Assembly: GCA_022565595.1 (NCBI GenBank)
Contig: JAIUML010000003.1
Span: 62,001-126,000 of the forward strand
Source: Saccharospirillum sp.
Lineage (GTDB): Bacteria > Pseudomonadota > Gammaproteobacteria > Pseudomonadales > Natronospirillaceae
Length of the DNA stretch: 64,000 nt
Reading direction: 5' to 3'
This document shows, one piece after another, positions 9,001 to 16,284 of this stretch (position 1 is its first letter; each line of letters begins with the position of its first letter). The position numbers were made by a program, and so were the translations under genes. Below the pieces are notes generated by a model. It did no database searches. It saw only the letters and a list, made by a program, of their open reading frames with translations, and had not been told where the DNA came from.

Positions 9001-9094
9001 TGGAGCGTCGATATCACCATCGACGCAGTCGGCGTTAGCCGACCAAAGTAAAGCGGGCTGGCGCCCGCCGCGTCGATTGCAAATCGACACTCCA
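9001..9094. repeat. Dispersed hairpin repeat, copy 2 (best preserved)
   Basis: A 94-bp element bounded by TGGAGCGTCGAT and ATCGACACTCCA, an inverted match. Within it lie four consecutive small dyads: CGTCGATatcaccATCGACG, GTCGGCgttaGCCGAC, GCGGGCtggcGCCCGC and GTCGATTgcaAATCGAC. It starts three bases after the activator stop codon. It has no coding capacity of its own. Confidence 0.85.
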
Positions 9095-9116
9095 AAGGCC
9101 ATCGAGCATCCGGCAC

Positions 9117-9210
9117 TGGAGCGTCGATATCACCATCGACGCAGTCGGCGTTAGCCGACCGCATTAACGGGCTGATATCCACTGCATCCATTGCAAATCA
9201 TTGACCCACT
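9117..9210. repeat. Dispersed hairpin repeat, copy 3 (right half degenerate)
   Basis: Same orientation as the copy 22 bp to its left and near identical over its first ~45 bases through the GTCGGCgttaGCCGAC hairpin. The right half has lost the clean GC hairpin and the closing ATCGACACTCCA, with ATTGCAAATCATTGACCCA in its place. Confidence 0.75.
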
Positions 9211-9252
9211 GGCATACTCCCGAAAACCTGACCATCCACTACCCGTCCCCCT

Positions 9253-12200
9253 ATGCATTTCACTCTGAACGACATCCAGGCCATGGCGGACCCGCAAAGT
9301 TTTCAGCGCGGTCTGGCCTATTTCAAACAGGGGCGGGTAAAGCGGGTCATTTACGAGCCGGATGATGATGAGTTCAGCGCGCTGGTATCAAGCTCCAAAC
9401 GAAATATGTATACCGTCTGGCTGAATCTGTCCAACCAAAAACTGGTTGGACAATGCAGCTGCCCGGTCGCCTTTGACTGCAAACATTGCGTGGCCGCTGC
9501 ACTGGAGTGGCAAAAACTCTATGCCCATAAGCCCGTTCAGCCAAAGACAAGCCAGGACTTATCGCGTTCCCACCTGAACCTCTGGCTGCAGCAGATACCG
9601 GAAAGCCAATCAGATAACGTACACAAACTGTCTTATGGAAGAACCTACACGCTCTACTTTCTGGAAGAACTGCAGGCCACCATCAGCGTCCAGTTGCGCA
9701 AGGCATACCTCAAGAAGAGTGGTGAATGGAGCCGTATAGAACGTTACCATCCGGACTATTTCGGCCTGAAGTACAGCCCTCCAGCCCATATTCAGCCTGT
9801 GGATGTGACCATACTGCAACTCTTACCGCCTGAATCCAGCAGCGCCGGAATCGAGCTTGAGGGGGCCGCGGGCCGGCTGGCATTGAACCATATGCTGGCC
9901 ACCGGGCGGCTTTTCTTTAACGGCAAGAATGTTCGCAGCGCAGCAACACAAGGCCTGGCGTGGCGCTGGCAGCAGACCGAGGAAGGCTATCAATTGCGGC
10001 CCGTGATTCCCGGCCGTGCTCATTGGCATCTGCTCGATACCGAGCCACCCTGTTATCTGGATGCCGAGGAAGGCCGCATCGGCGAGCTTACGACAGACAT
10101 CGAAACCGCCCAGTTAGCCCATCTCAGGGCCATGCCCGCTGTGCCGAAAGAAGCCATTAGTGAGGTCGCAGTCGCACTGCGCCAACACTTCAACCCCAAC
10201 CAGTTGCCCCTGCCGGTGCCCGAACCCAGGGTGGTTACGGCCAACAAGCCAACCCCTTGCCTTACCCTGGTGTGCACGACATTGAACAATCAGCCAAGGC
10301 TGCCTGTTGCCCTGTTTCACTTCAACTATGAGGGTGAACGCGTTGAACCCCGATACCAGGGTTCGCCACAAGAAACTGTTGAATTGCGTGAAAACGATGG
10401 CCAAACGGTACGCATCGTACGGCAATTCGACCAGGAGCTGGATCTGGGCGATGCACTCAAGGAGCGAGGTCTTGAACTGTATCGGGAAGTGGGCCCCCAT
10501 GATCTCGCCTGGTTGCCCCACCCCGACAGCCCCTCAAGGATGATGGCTTTCTGGCAGAACTTTGTTGACAACAGTCTGGCTGAACTGGAGCAACAGGGTT
10601 GGCAGATCGAGCTGGATGAATCCTTCGACCTGAGCATGACCCATCTCGCCTTTGATTTTGTCATCGAAGACACAGCCAATCACTGGTTCGACTTTGCTCT
10701 GTCGTTGCCCTTCGCCGACAAGGGTCATTTGAACACAACGGCTGTGGTGAATCAGTGGCTTGACGAGGGCACACCAGAGGAACTGGTCTTTCTGGTCGAA
10801 GGCGAGTGGGTCCGGGTGAATACCCAGCCGCTGCATACCATTCGGGATTTGATTACCGACCTCTACAATCGCAAACAGCTGAACAAAGCCGTTAAACTGC
10901 CCGCCTTTCAGGTCGCGCAACTGGCCGACCTGCCGAACCTCGACGAGCGCAAGGCACCTTTGACTCAACGCCTGCGCAAGCAGTTACAGGATTTTCGCGG
11001 CATTGAGCCGGTTCAGGCATCCAGCCGGTTGAATGCCGAACTGAGACCCTACCAGCAGGAGGGGTTGAACTGGCTGGTGTTTCTACATCGCTATCGCCTG
11101 GGCGGCATCCTGGCTGACGATATGGGTCTGGGCAAAACACTGCAAAGCCTGGCCATGCTGCAACACCTGAAAGATACCAAAACGCTGAACAAGCCGGCAC
11201 TGATCATTGCGCCAACCAGCCTGATGGGCAACTGGCTGCACGAAGCTGCACACTTTACCCCAGGTTTGAAGGTTACTCTGATACATGGCCCGGACAGAGC
11301 ACCCGCCTTCAAGCAGATCAACCACAGCGATCTGGTGCTTACCACCTACCCACTGCTGGTCAGAGACAAGCAAAAATACGCCAAACACCGTTTTAGCGTC
11401 GTCATCCTGGATGAAGCCCAGGCGATCAAGAATCCGACCACCAGGGCCGCCCAGGAAGTCCGTGCACTGAACGGCGAAACGCGGCTGTGTCTGACCGGCA
11501 CCCCCCTGGAAAACCACCTGGGCGAGTTGTGGGCGCTGATGGACTTTGTTCTGCCCGGACTGCTCGGTGGGCAAAAAACCTTTCAGCAGAATTTCAGAAC
11601 ACCCATCGAAACTCATGGCGACACTGAGCAGCAACTGCAGTTGGCGCGCCGAGTGGCGCCCTTTATGCTCAGGCGCACCAAAAACCAGGTGGTAACCGAG
11701 CTGCCCGGCAAAACCGAGATGGTGCAGTACGTTGAACTCGAAGGGAAACAACGTGCCCTCTATGAGAGCATTAGAGTCAGCATGGAAAAACGCATTCGTG
11801 ATCTGGTGGCCAGCCAGGGCATGGCGCGCAGCCACATTGACTTTCTGGACGCACTGCTCAAATTGCGCCAGGCCTGCATCGACCCGCGCCTGGTCAAGCT
11901 GGACAAGGCCCAGGGCATCAAGGAACACGCCAAGCTGGAGTGGCTGAACGACAACCTGCCGCAACTGCTGGAAGAAGGACGCAACATCCTGATCTTCTCT
12001 CAGTTCACCCAACTGTTGGCACTGATTGAAACCGATCTGAACACTCAGGGCATCGTTTATGCCAAGCTCACCGGCCAGACCCGCAAACGCCAGGAGGCAA
12101 TCGACCGCTTCCAGAACGGCGATGCCCGCGTCTTCCTGATCAGCCTGAAGGCAGGTGGTAGCGGCCTCAACCTGACCGCCGCCGATGTGGTGATCCACAT

Positions 12201-12432
12201 GGACCCCTGGTGGAACCCGGCGGTGGAAAACCAGGCCACCGACCGCGCCCACCGCATCGGCCAGGACAAGGCTGTGTTCGTCTACAAGCTGGTCGCCACC
12301 GACACGGTGGAAGAGCGCATTCAGCAGATGCAGCAACACAAACAGGCTCTGGCCGACCAGCTCTTCGATGAAACCGGTTCCGCGGGCTTGCCTCAGGACA
12401 AGGACGCCTTGCTGGCTTTATTGGCGTCCTGA
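9253..12432 (+). CDS. SNF2-family helicase with N-terminal SWIM zinc finger
   Basis: Large DNA-translocating ATPase of the SWI2/SNF2 (HepA/RapA-like) superfamily, 1059 residues. The N-terminus has a SWIM zinc motif (C68, C70, C76, H78). The catalytic core starts near residue 590 with Walker A around K628 (DDMGLGKT), the DEAQ box at 720-723, LTGTPLENHLGELW, and the C-terminal helicase lobe with LISLKAGGSGLNLTAADVV and DRAHRIGQ. It is presumably cytosolic and acts on protein-DNA complexes or repair intermediates. It stands alone between the repeat cluster and yaeQ, with no obvious partner gene. Confidence 0.9.
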   Translation: MHFTLNDIQAMADPQSFQRGLAYFKQGRVKRVIYEPDDDEFSALVSSSKRNMYTVWLNLSNQKLVGQCSCPVAFDCKHCVAAALEWQKLYAHKPVQPKTSQDLSRSHLNLWLQQIPESQSDNVHKLSYGRTYTLYFLEELQATISVQLRKAYLKKSGEWSRIERYHPDYFGLKYSPPAHIQPVDVTILQLLPPESSSAGIELEGAAGRLALNHMLATGRLFFNGKNVRSAATQGLAWRWQQTEEGYQLRPVIPGRAHWHLLDTEPPCYLDAEEGRIGELTTDIETAQLAHLRAMPAVPKEAISEVAVALRQHFNPNQLPLPVPEPRVVTANKPTPCLTLVCTTLNNQPRLPVALFHFNYEGERVEPRYQGSPQETVELRENDGQTVRIVRQFDQELDLGDALKERGLELYREVGPHDLAWLPHPDSPSRMMAFWQNFVDNSLAELEQQGWQIELDESFDLSMTHLAFDFVIEDTANHWFDFALSLPFADKGHLNTTAVVNQWLDEGTPEELVFLVEGEWVRVNTQPLHTIRDLITDLYNRKQLNKAVKLPAFQVAQLADLPNLDERKAPLTQRLRKQLQDFRGIEPVQASSRLNAELRPYQQEGLNWLVFLHRYRLGGILADDMGLGKTLQSLAMLQHLKDTKTLNKPALIIAPTSLMGNWLHEAAHFTPGLKVTLIHGPDRAPAFKQINHSDLVLTTYPLLVRDKQKYAKHRFSVVILDEAQAIKNPTTRAAQEVRALNGETRLCLTGTPLENHLGELWALMDFVLPGLLGGQKTFQQNFRTPIETHGDTEQQLQLARRVAPFMLRRTKNQVVTELPGKTEMVQYVELEGKQRALYESIRVSMEKRIRDLVASQGMARSHIDFLDALLKLRQACIDPRLVKLDKAQGIKEHAKLEWLNDNLPQLLEEGRNILIFSQFTQLLALIETDLNTQGIVYAKLTGQTRKRQEAIDRFQNGDARVFLISLKAGGSGLNLTAADVVIHMDPWWNPAVENQATDRAHRIGQDKAVFVYKLVATDTVEERIQQMQQHKQALADQLFDETGSAGLPQDKDALLALLAS

Positions 12433-12487
12433 GGTGAGCGGTTTCCAGTTGGAATAAAGTAATACGCTCATCAATATGGCTTTGCTC

Positions 12488-12543
12488 TCCTTTTTATGCG
12501 CCTATTAATGCTGTTGGTAACATTTTTACGCGCATAAAAAGGA
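12488..12543. repeat. 14-bp perfect inverted repeat flanking 28 bp
   Basis: TCCTTTTTATGCGC at 12488-12501 and its exact reverse complement at 12530-12543 enclose 28 bp (CTATTAATG... to ...TTTTTAC). It lies between the 3' ends of the convergent helicase and yaeQ genes. The loop is long for a terminator, and the arms are AT-rich outside and GC-rich inside. It may be a short mobile-element remnant, a large dyad binding site or a bidirectional terminator. Confidence 0.6.
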
Positions 12544-12553
12544 AGCCTGGAAA

Positions 12554-12582
12554 TGGAGTTCGATATCATCTTCAATGCTCCA
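12554..12582. repeat. Possible minimal copy of the dispersed hairpin repeat
   Basis: TGGAG followed by TTCGATATCATC and closing with ATGCTCCA resembles the left end of the repeat family seen at 9001, folded into about 29 bp with matching TGGAG/CTCCA ends. It lies close to the 3' end of yaeQ. The match is short, so it may be coincidence. Confidence 0.4.
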
Positions 12583-12606
12583 AAAACCATCGATGCTCGG
12601 TGGTGA

Positions 12607-13158
12607 TCAGTCTTTCGCTTCCTTAAGCATTACCGGTACGATGTGCACACTTTTTTCGGCATTCGATAGCCAGAGCTGGCCTTCGCTGATGCTGGCCTGC
12701 AACACCATGGAGCGATCCACCAGGCCTAGCATCTCTGTCACTTGCGCCTCGCCAATCTCCCAGACCGCCAGGTTGGTGTAACGCTGCAAAGCCGACTCAT
12801 GCTGTGGCCACCATACCCCGACGGAGCGCCCGCCATAGGTATATAACAGTACTTTCCTGGCTCTGTTGCTGGCCTTGCGCAACCACTTTTCATCGGGTTG
12901 ACCAAAGGCAACCCAGAGGTCGATGTCACCGTTCAACGCCTGCTCATACAGCTCCGGTCCGTCATCCTCGGAGCTCAAGCCGCGAGCAAAGCTCAGGTGT
13001 TCGCTGGCGTTCAAAATAAAGGCCAACAAACGCACCATCATCCGCTCCTGGGTCTCCGACGGATGCAAGGCCAGGGTGATCAAGTGGTCCGCGTAATAGC
13101 CCCGATCCATATCGGCGATGTTGATGTTGGCTTTGTAGACGGTGGATCTTTGTGCCAT
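12607..13158 (-). CDS. yaeQ: YaeQ family protein
   Basis: A 183-residue protein that matches YaeQ from its start (MAQRSTVYKANINIADMDRGYY) through LALHPSETQERMMVRLLAFILNA and LWVAFGQPDEK. YaeQ has a PD-(D/E)xK nuclease-like fold and was once proposed as an RfaH-like suppressor; its true biochemical role is unsettled. The length matches the family. It is convergent with the SNF2 helicase and divergent from the GH3 gene. Confidence 0.88.
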   Translation of the reverse strand: MAQRSTVYKANINIADMDRGYYADHLITLALHPSETQERMMVRLLAFILNASEHLSFARGLSSEDDGPELYEQALNGDIDLWVAFGQPDEKWLRKASNRARKVLLYTYGGRSVGVWWPQHESALQRYTNLAVWEIGEAQVTEMLGLVDRSMVLQASISEGQLWLSNAEKSVHIVPVMLKEAKD

Positions 13159-13272
13159 TAAACCAGGTCTCTATAAAAAAACAGGCGGAAGTATCCGCCG
13201 ACGGAGCCCAGAGGTAAAGACCCGCCGCAATCCTGTTCTTGTTTCCTTGACTCACGTCCTTGAACCCAATAA

Positions 13273-13286
13273 TGTAAGCGCTTACA
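13273..13286. promoter_or_regulatory. LacI-family operator upstream of the GH3 gene
   Basis: TGTAAGCGCTTACA is a perfect 14-bp palindrome with the central CG typical of LacI/GalR-family operators. It lies 31 bases upstream of the glycoside hydrolase start. No LacI-family regulator is encoded in the window, so control would be by a distant gene. Repression of the glucosidase without sugar is inferred. Confidence 0.7.
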
Positions 13287-13316
13287 TTTGTCGGAAAACC
13301 TCAACAGGAAGCCTTT

Positions 13317-15869
13317 ATGTCGTCCATGCCTTACTTTGATCACTGGCCAGTCATTCAGTCGGCCATCCCGCATTCGGACGAGGTGGAGGCCTTTGTTGAA
13401 TCGATCCTGAGTCAGATGACCCTGGAAGAAAAAGTTGGTCAGATGATTCAGCCGGACATTCGCGATGTGACACCGGAAGAAGCCGGGCAGTACAAGTTAG
13501 GCTCTGTATTGAATGGCGGCGGCGCCTGGGTAGATGACAACAAGCAGGCGTCCTCTCAGCAATGGGTCGCCCTGCTGGATCAATTCTGGGAGGCTCTGGA
13601 AAGTGCCTATGCCGACAGACCCTTCCGGGTGCCCTATCTGTGGGGCACCGATGCCGTCCATGGCCACAACAATATTTATCGGGCGACGGTGTTTCCGCAC
13701 AACATCGGCCTGGGAGCGGCCAATGATGTCGACCTGATTCATCGCATAGCCAGGGCGACAGCAATGGAAATTTGCGTGACCGGTATGGACTGGACCTTTG
13801 CCCCGACGGTTGCCACGCCACGCAATCTGCGCTGGGGCCGAACTTATGAAGGCTATTCGGAAGATCCTGAAATCGTCTATCGCTACGCTCCGGCCGTGGT
13901 TGCCGGTTTGCAGGGGAATGCCGAAACACTGCGTTCGGACCAGAAAGTGTTGTCCAATGTAAAACACTGGGTCGGTGATGGCGGTACCCTTCAGGGCACG
14001 GATCGCGGACGCAATGAGTATTCAGAAGAGCTGCTGCGCAACCTTCACGCTGCCGGGTACATTTCAGGCCTGGAAGCCGGCGCTCAGATTGTCATGGCTT
14101 CATTCAGTACCTGGGAGAACGCCGCCAATTACGACCATTCACCAGTAATCGGAGAAGTTTATAACAATAAACTGACTGGTAGCCGTTATCTGATCACCGA
14201 TGTCTTGAAGCAACAAATGGGGTTTGATGGCTTTGTCATCTCGGACTGGAATGCCCATGCCGAGGTGTCCCGGTGCAGTCTGAATGACGCCAATTACGCC
14301 ATAAATGCCGGTATCGATGTCATCATGGCCACGGGTAGTTCGGACTGGCGTGAAGTCTATCGCAACATCCTTCAGGGGGTCAGGACCCATGCCATTGCCC
14401 AGGCCCGAATTGATGATGCCGTGCGGCGTATTTTGAGAGTCAAGGTCAGAGCAGGGCTCTGGCAAAAACCCAAACCGAGCCAGCGCAGTCTGGCTGGTCG
14501 CGACGAGCTGCTCGGTTGCGCCGAACACCGGGCTCTGGCCCGAGAGGCGGTGCGCAAATCTCTGGTATTGCTGAAGAATCGAAACGCCTTGCTGCCCTTG
14601 TCTCGCAACAGCCGGGTATTGATTACCGGCAGTGCCTGCAACGATATGCAAAAGCAGACCGGTGGCTGGACCCTCACCTGGCAAGGCAATGAAAACAGTC
14701 GGAAAGACTTTCCGGGTGCCGAAACCCTGGCCGAGGCCATTCAAGGGGTGGTCGGGCCAGACAAGACTGTGGTTGACCCTAACCCGGAGCTGGCAAGCAT
14801 CCGCGAAGCTGAGGTGGCAATAGTCGTGATCGGTGAAGACCCTTACGCGGAGATGTTCGGTGACATCAAGGCCGGGCATTCACTGGCCTATTCGCGCATC
14901 AAGCGCAAGTATGGAGAAGACCTGACCCTGCTGAAGCGTCTGCATGACTCCGGCATTCCGATAGTGACCGTGCTTTATTCGGGTCGACCACTCTATGTTA
15001 ACGAAGAAATGAACCTCTCCGACGCCTTTATTGCCGCCTGGCTGCCAGGCACTGAAGCCCGTGGCATGACCGACCTGCTGTTCCAGGCAGGCGATGGCGA
15101 AGTCCAGCATGATTTCAGCGGCAGGCTGTCCTACAGCTGGCCCAACCGCCCGGACTCCGATGCCGTCAATCAGTTAGCCAGGAGCATTCCAGATTACCAA
15201 TGCCCGGCTTGCGAACAGCACCCTGAGGGTGAGCACCGGCCATTGTTTGGCATCGGCTATGGGTTAAGTTTTGCCGAAGCGCAGTCAGGCCCTGATGTGC
15301 TGCCGCTGTTCGAAGAAAGTGATACCTCGCGGAACCGCCCGGACTCCCCATGGGTACTCTTCGGCCAGAGCGCCGAGGGAGACTGCTCCTTGTTGGTCAG
15401 CACTGAACCCGATACACCAGGGACACCGGTTTCCAGCAACAGCCCTACAGCATTGCCGGGGCTATTGATCAAACCCTGCGACTACCTATTGCAGCAGGAT
15501 GCTCGAAGCCTGGCATTTTCAGAGTCCGGCAGAACCCTGGAGCTCAGTATCCTGAGCGACGATGGCACTCTCGACTGGTCTGGCCATGCCCTCAAAGGAG
15601 CCCAACTGTGCATAAGTTTGCGCTTTTATTCAGCAATACCGGACGATCTGACGCTCCTGGTTCGAGGCCCGACCGGAGTTATCGGTCAGCGACCACTGGC
15701 CGACTGTCTGCAAACCAGAGCGGACCCCGAATGGCAGCAGATCCGCCTACCTCTGCTTGATTTGCAGGCAAACAGCCACGTTTTTGGCGAAGTAGTGGTA
15801 CCCTTTAGCCTGACGACGACAACTGCCTGTCGGTTCGATCTGGGCCAGGTCAGCCTGGTTATGGCCTGA
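13317..15869 (+). CDS. Glycoside hydrolase family 3 beta-glucosidase / exo-glucanase (ExoP-like)
   Basis: Retaining beta-glucosidase/exo-beta-glucanase of GH3, 850 residues. The N-terminal barrel begins near ILSQMTLEEKVGQM and has WGTDAVHG, the KHWVGDGGT substrate loop and the nucleophile D310 in GFVISDWNA. The second domain carries KSLVLLKN and ITGSACND. A C-terminal beta-rich domain (about 670-850) resembles that of marine ExoP enzymes. No signal peptide is seen, and an in-frame stop just upstream (TAA within the operator at 13275) rules out a longer start, so the enzyme should act in the cytoplasm on imported oligosaccharides. An AGGAAG site precedes the ATG. A LacI-type operator lies upstream. 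Confidence 0.9.
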   Translation: MSSMPYFDHWPVIQSAIPHSDEVEAFVESILSQMTLEEKVGQMIQPDIRDVTPEEAGQYKLGSVLNGGGAWVDDNKQASSQQWVALLDQFWEALESAYADRPFRVPYLWGTDAVHGHNNIYRATVFPHNIGLGAANDVDLIHRIARATAMEICVTGMDWTFAPTVATPRNLRWGRTYEGYSEDPEIVYRYAPAVVAGLQGNAETLRSDQKVLSNVKHWVGDGGTLQGTDRGRNEYSEELLRNLHAAGYISGLEAGAQIVMASFSTWENAANYDHSPVIGEVYNNKLTGSRYLITDVLKQQMGFDGFVISDWNAHAEVSRCSLNDANYAINAGIDVIMATGSSDWREVYRNILQGVRTHAIAQARIDDAVRRILRVKVRAGLWQKPKPSQRSLAGRDELLGCAEHRALAREAVRKSLVLLKNRNALLPLSRNSRVLITGSACNDMQKQTGGWTLTWQGNENSRKDFPGAETLAEAIQGVVGPDKTVVDPNPELASIREAEVAIVVIGEDPYAEMFGDIKAGHSLAYSRIKRKYGEDLTLLKRLHDSGIPIVTVLYSGRPLYVNEEMNLSDAFIAAWLPGTEARGMTDLLFQAGDGEVQHDFSGRLSYSWPNRPDSDAVNQLARSIPDYQCPACEQHPEGEHRPLFGIGYGLSFAEAQSGPDVLPLFEESDTSRNRPDSPWVLFGQSAEGDCSLLVSTEPDTPGTPVSSNSPTALPGLLIKPCDYLLQQDARSLAFSESGRTLELSILSDDGTLDWSGHALKGAQLCISLRFYSAIPDDLTLLVRGPTGVIGQRPLADCLQTRADPEWQQIRLPLLDLQANSHVFGEVVVPFSLTTTTACRFDLGQVSLVMA

Positions 15870-15904
15870 ACCCTCACCTTACACAGGATTTCAAGCAAGA
15901 CTGT

Positions 15905-15937
15905 ATTGGCTGAGGTAAACTCTATTGCTCAGCCAAT
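15905..15937. other. 10-bp inverted repeat between the GH3 gene and a small gene
   Basis: ATTGGCTGAG (15905-15914) and CTCAGCCAAT (15928-15937) form a perfect 10-bp stem with a 13-base loop. No T-run follows, so it is not a classic terminator. It lies 22 bases before the small zinc-motif gene and could be a 3' stabiliser or a protein-binding dyad. Confidence 0.5.
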
Positions 15938-15958
15938 GCTCAGATAGCCATCCATTGC

Positions 15959-16147
15959 ATGAATGACAATGTCCTGCCTTTCAAACGCCCAAACCCAAAA
16001 AAGAAAGCTGAAGGCAAAACCCTCTGCCGTCATGATTTTCACAAATGGGCCATTGTTAAAGAACGTCAGTTCGATGTGAAACAGGGCCGCCTGGTGACGC
16101 TCTACCGTTGCCAGCGTTGCGGTACCGAAAAAACAAAGGCACTTTGA
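15959..16147 (+). CDS. Small conserved protein with Cys/His zinc-type motif
   Basis: A 62-residue basic protein. The N-terminus is lysine/proline rich (LPFKRPNPKKKAEGK), then C-R-H-D-F-H-K-W, and near the end Y-R-C-Q-R-C-G. The two cysteine/histidine clusters suggest one bound zinc. Similar small proteins, with the FDVKQGRLVT segment, are recalled from Pseudomonas and relatives as conserved hypotheticals with no known role. There is no strong ribosome-binding site, but the frame is clean and the motif conservation argues for a real gene. Confidence 0.7.
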   Translation: MNDNVLPFKRPNPKKKAEGKTLCRHDFHKWAIVKERQFDVKQGRLVTLYRCQRCGTEKTKAL

Positions 16148-16210
16148 ACCTTTTGAAACAGCGCACACCTTACCCCTTTGAGTGCACTTTCTGATTCCGT
16201 TTTTAAGGTA

Positions 16211-16224
16211 ATTGAACGTTCAAT
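16211..16224. promoter_or_regulatory. BetI/TetR-like operator palindrome
   Basis: ATTGAACGTTCAAT is a perfect 14-bp palindrome 61 bases upstream of the choline-dehydrogenase-like gene. It resembles the TTGAACGTTCAA operators bound by BetI-type TetR repressors in front of glycine-betaine synthesis genes. No betI or betB lies next to it, so the regulator would act in trans. Confidence 0.55.
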
Positions 16225-16284
16225 CAAATATAATCCCGAGGATACTTACACCATCAAAGATGGTCAGCGAACGAACAGGTGCAA

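Noticed and set aside
11083-12339. 418-codon minus-strand open frame inside the SNF2 gene
   Set aside because: Shadow of the strongly conserved helicase frame on the plus strand.
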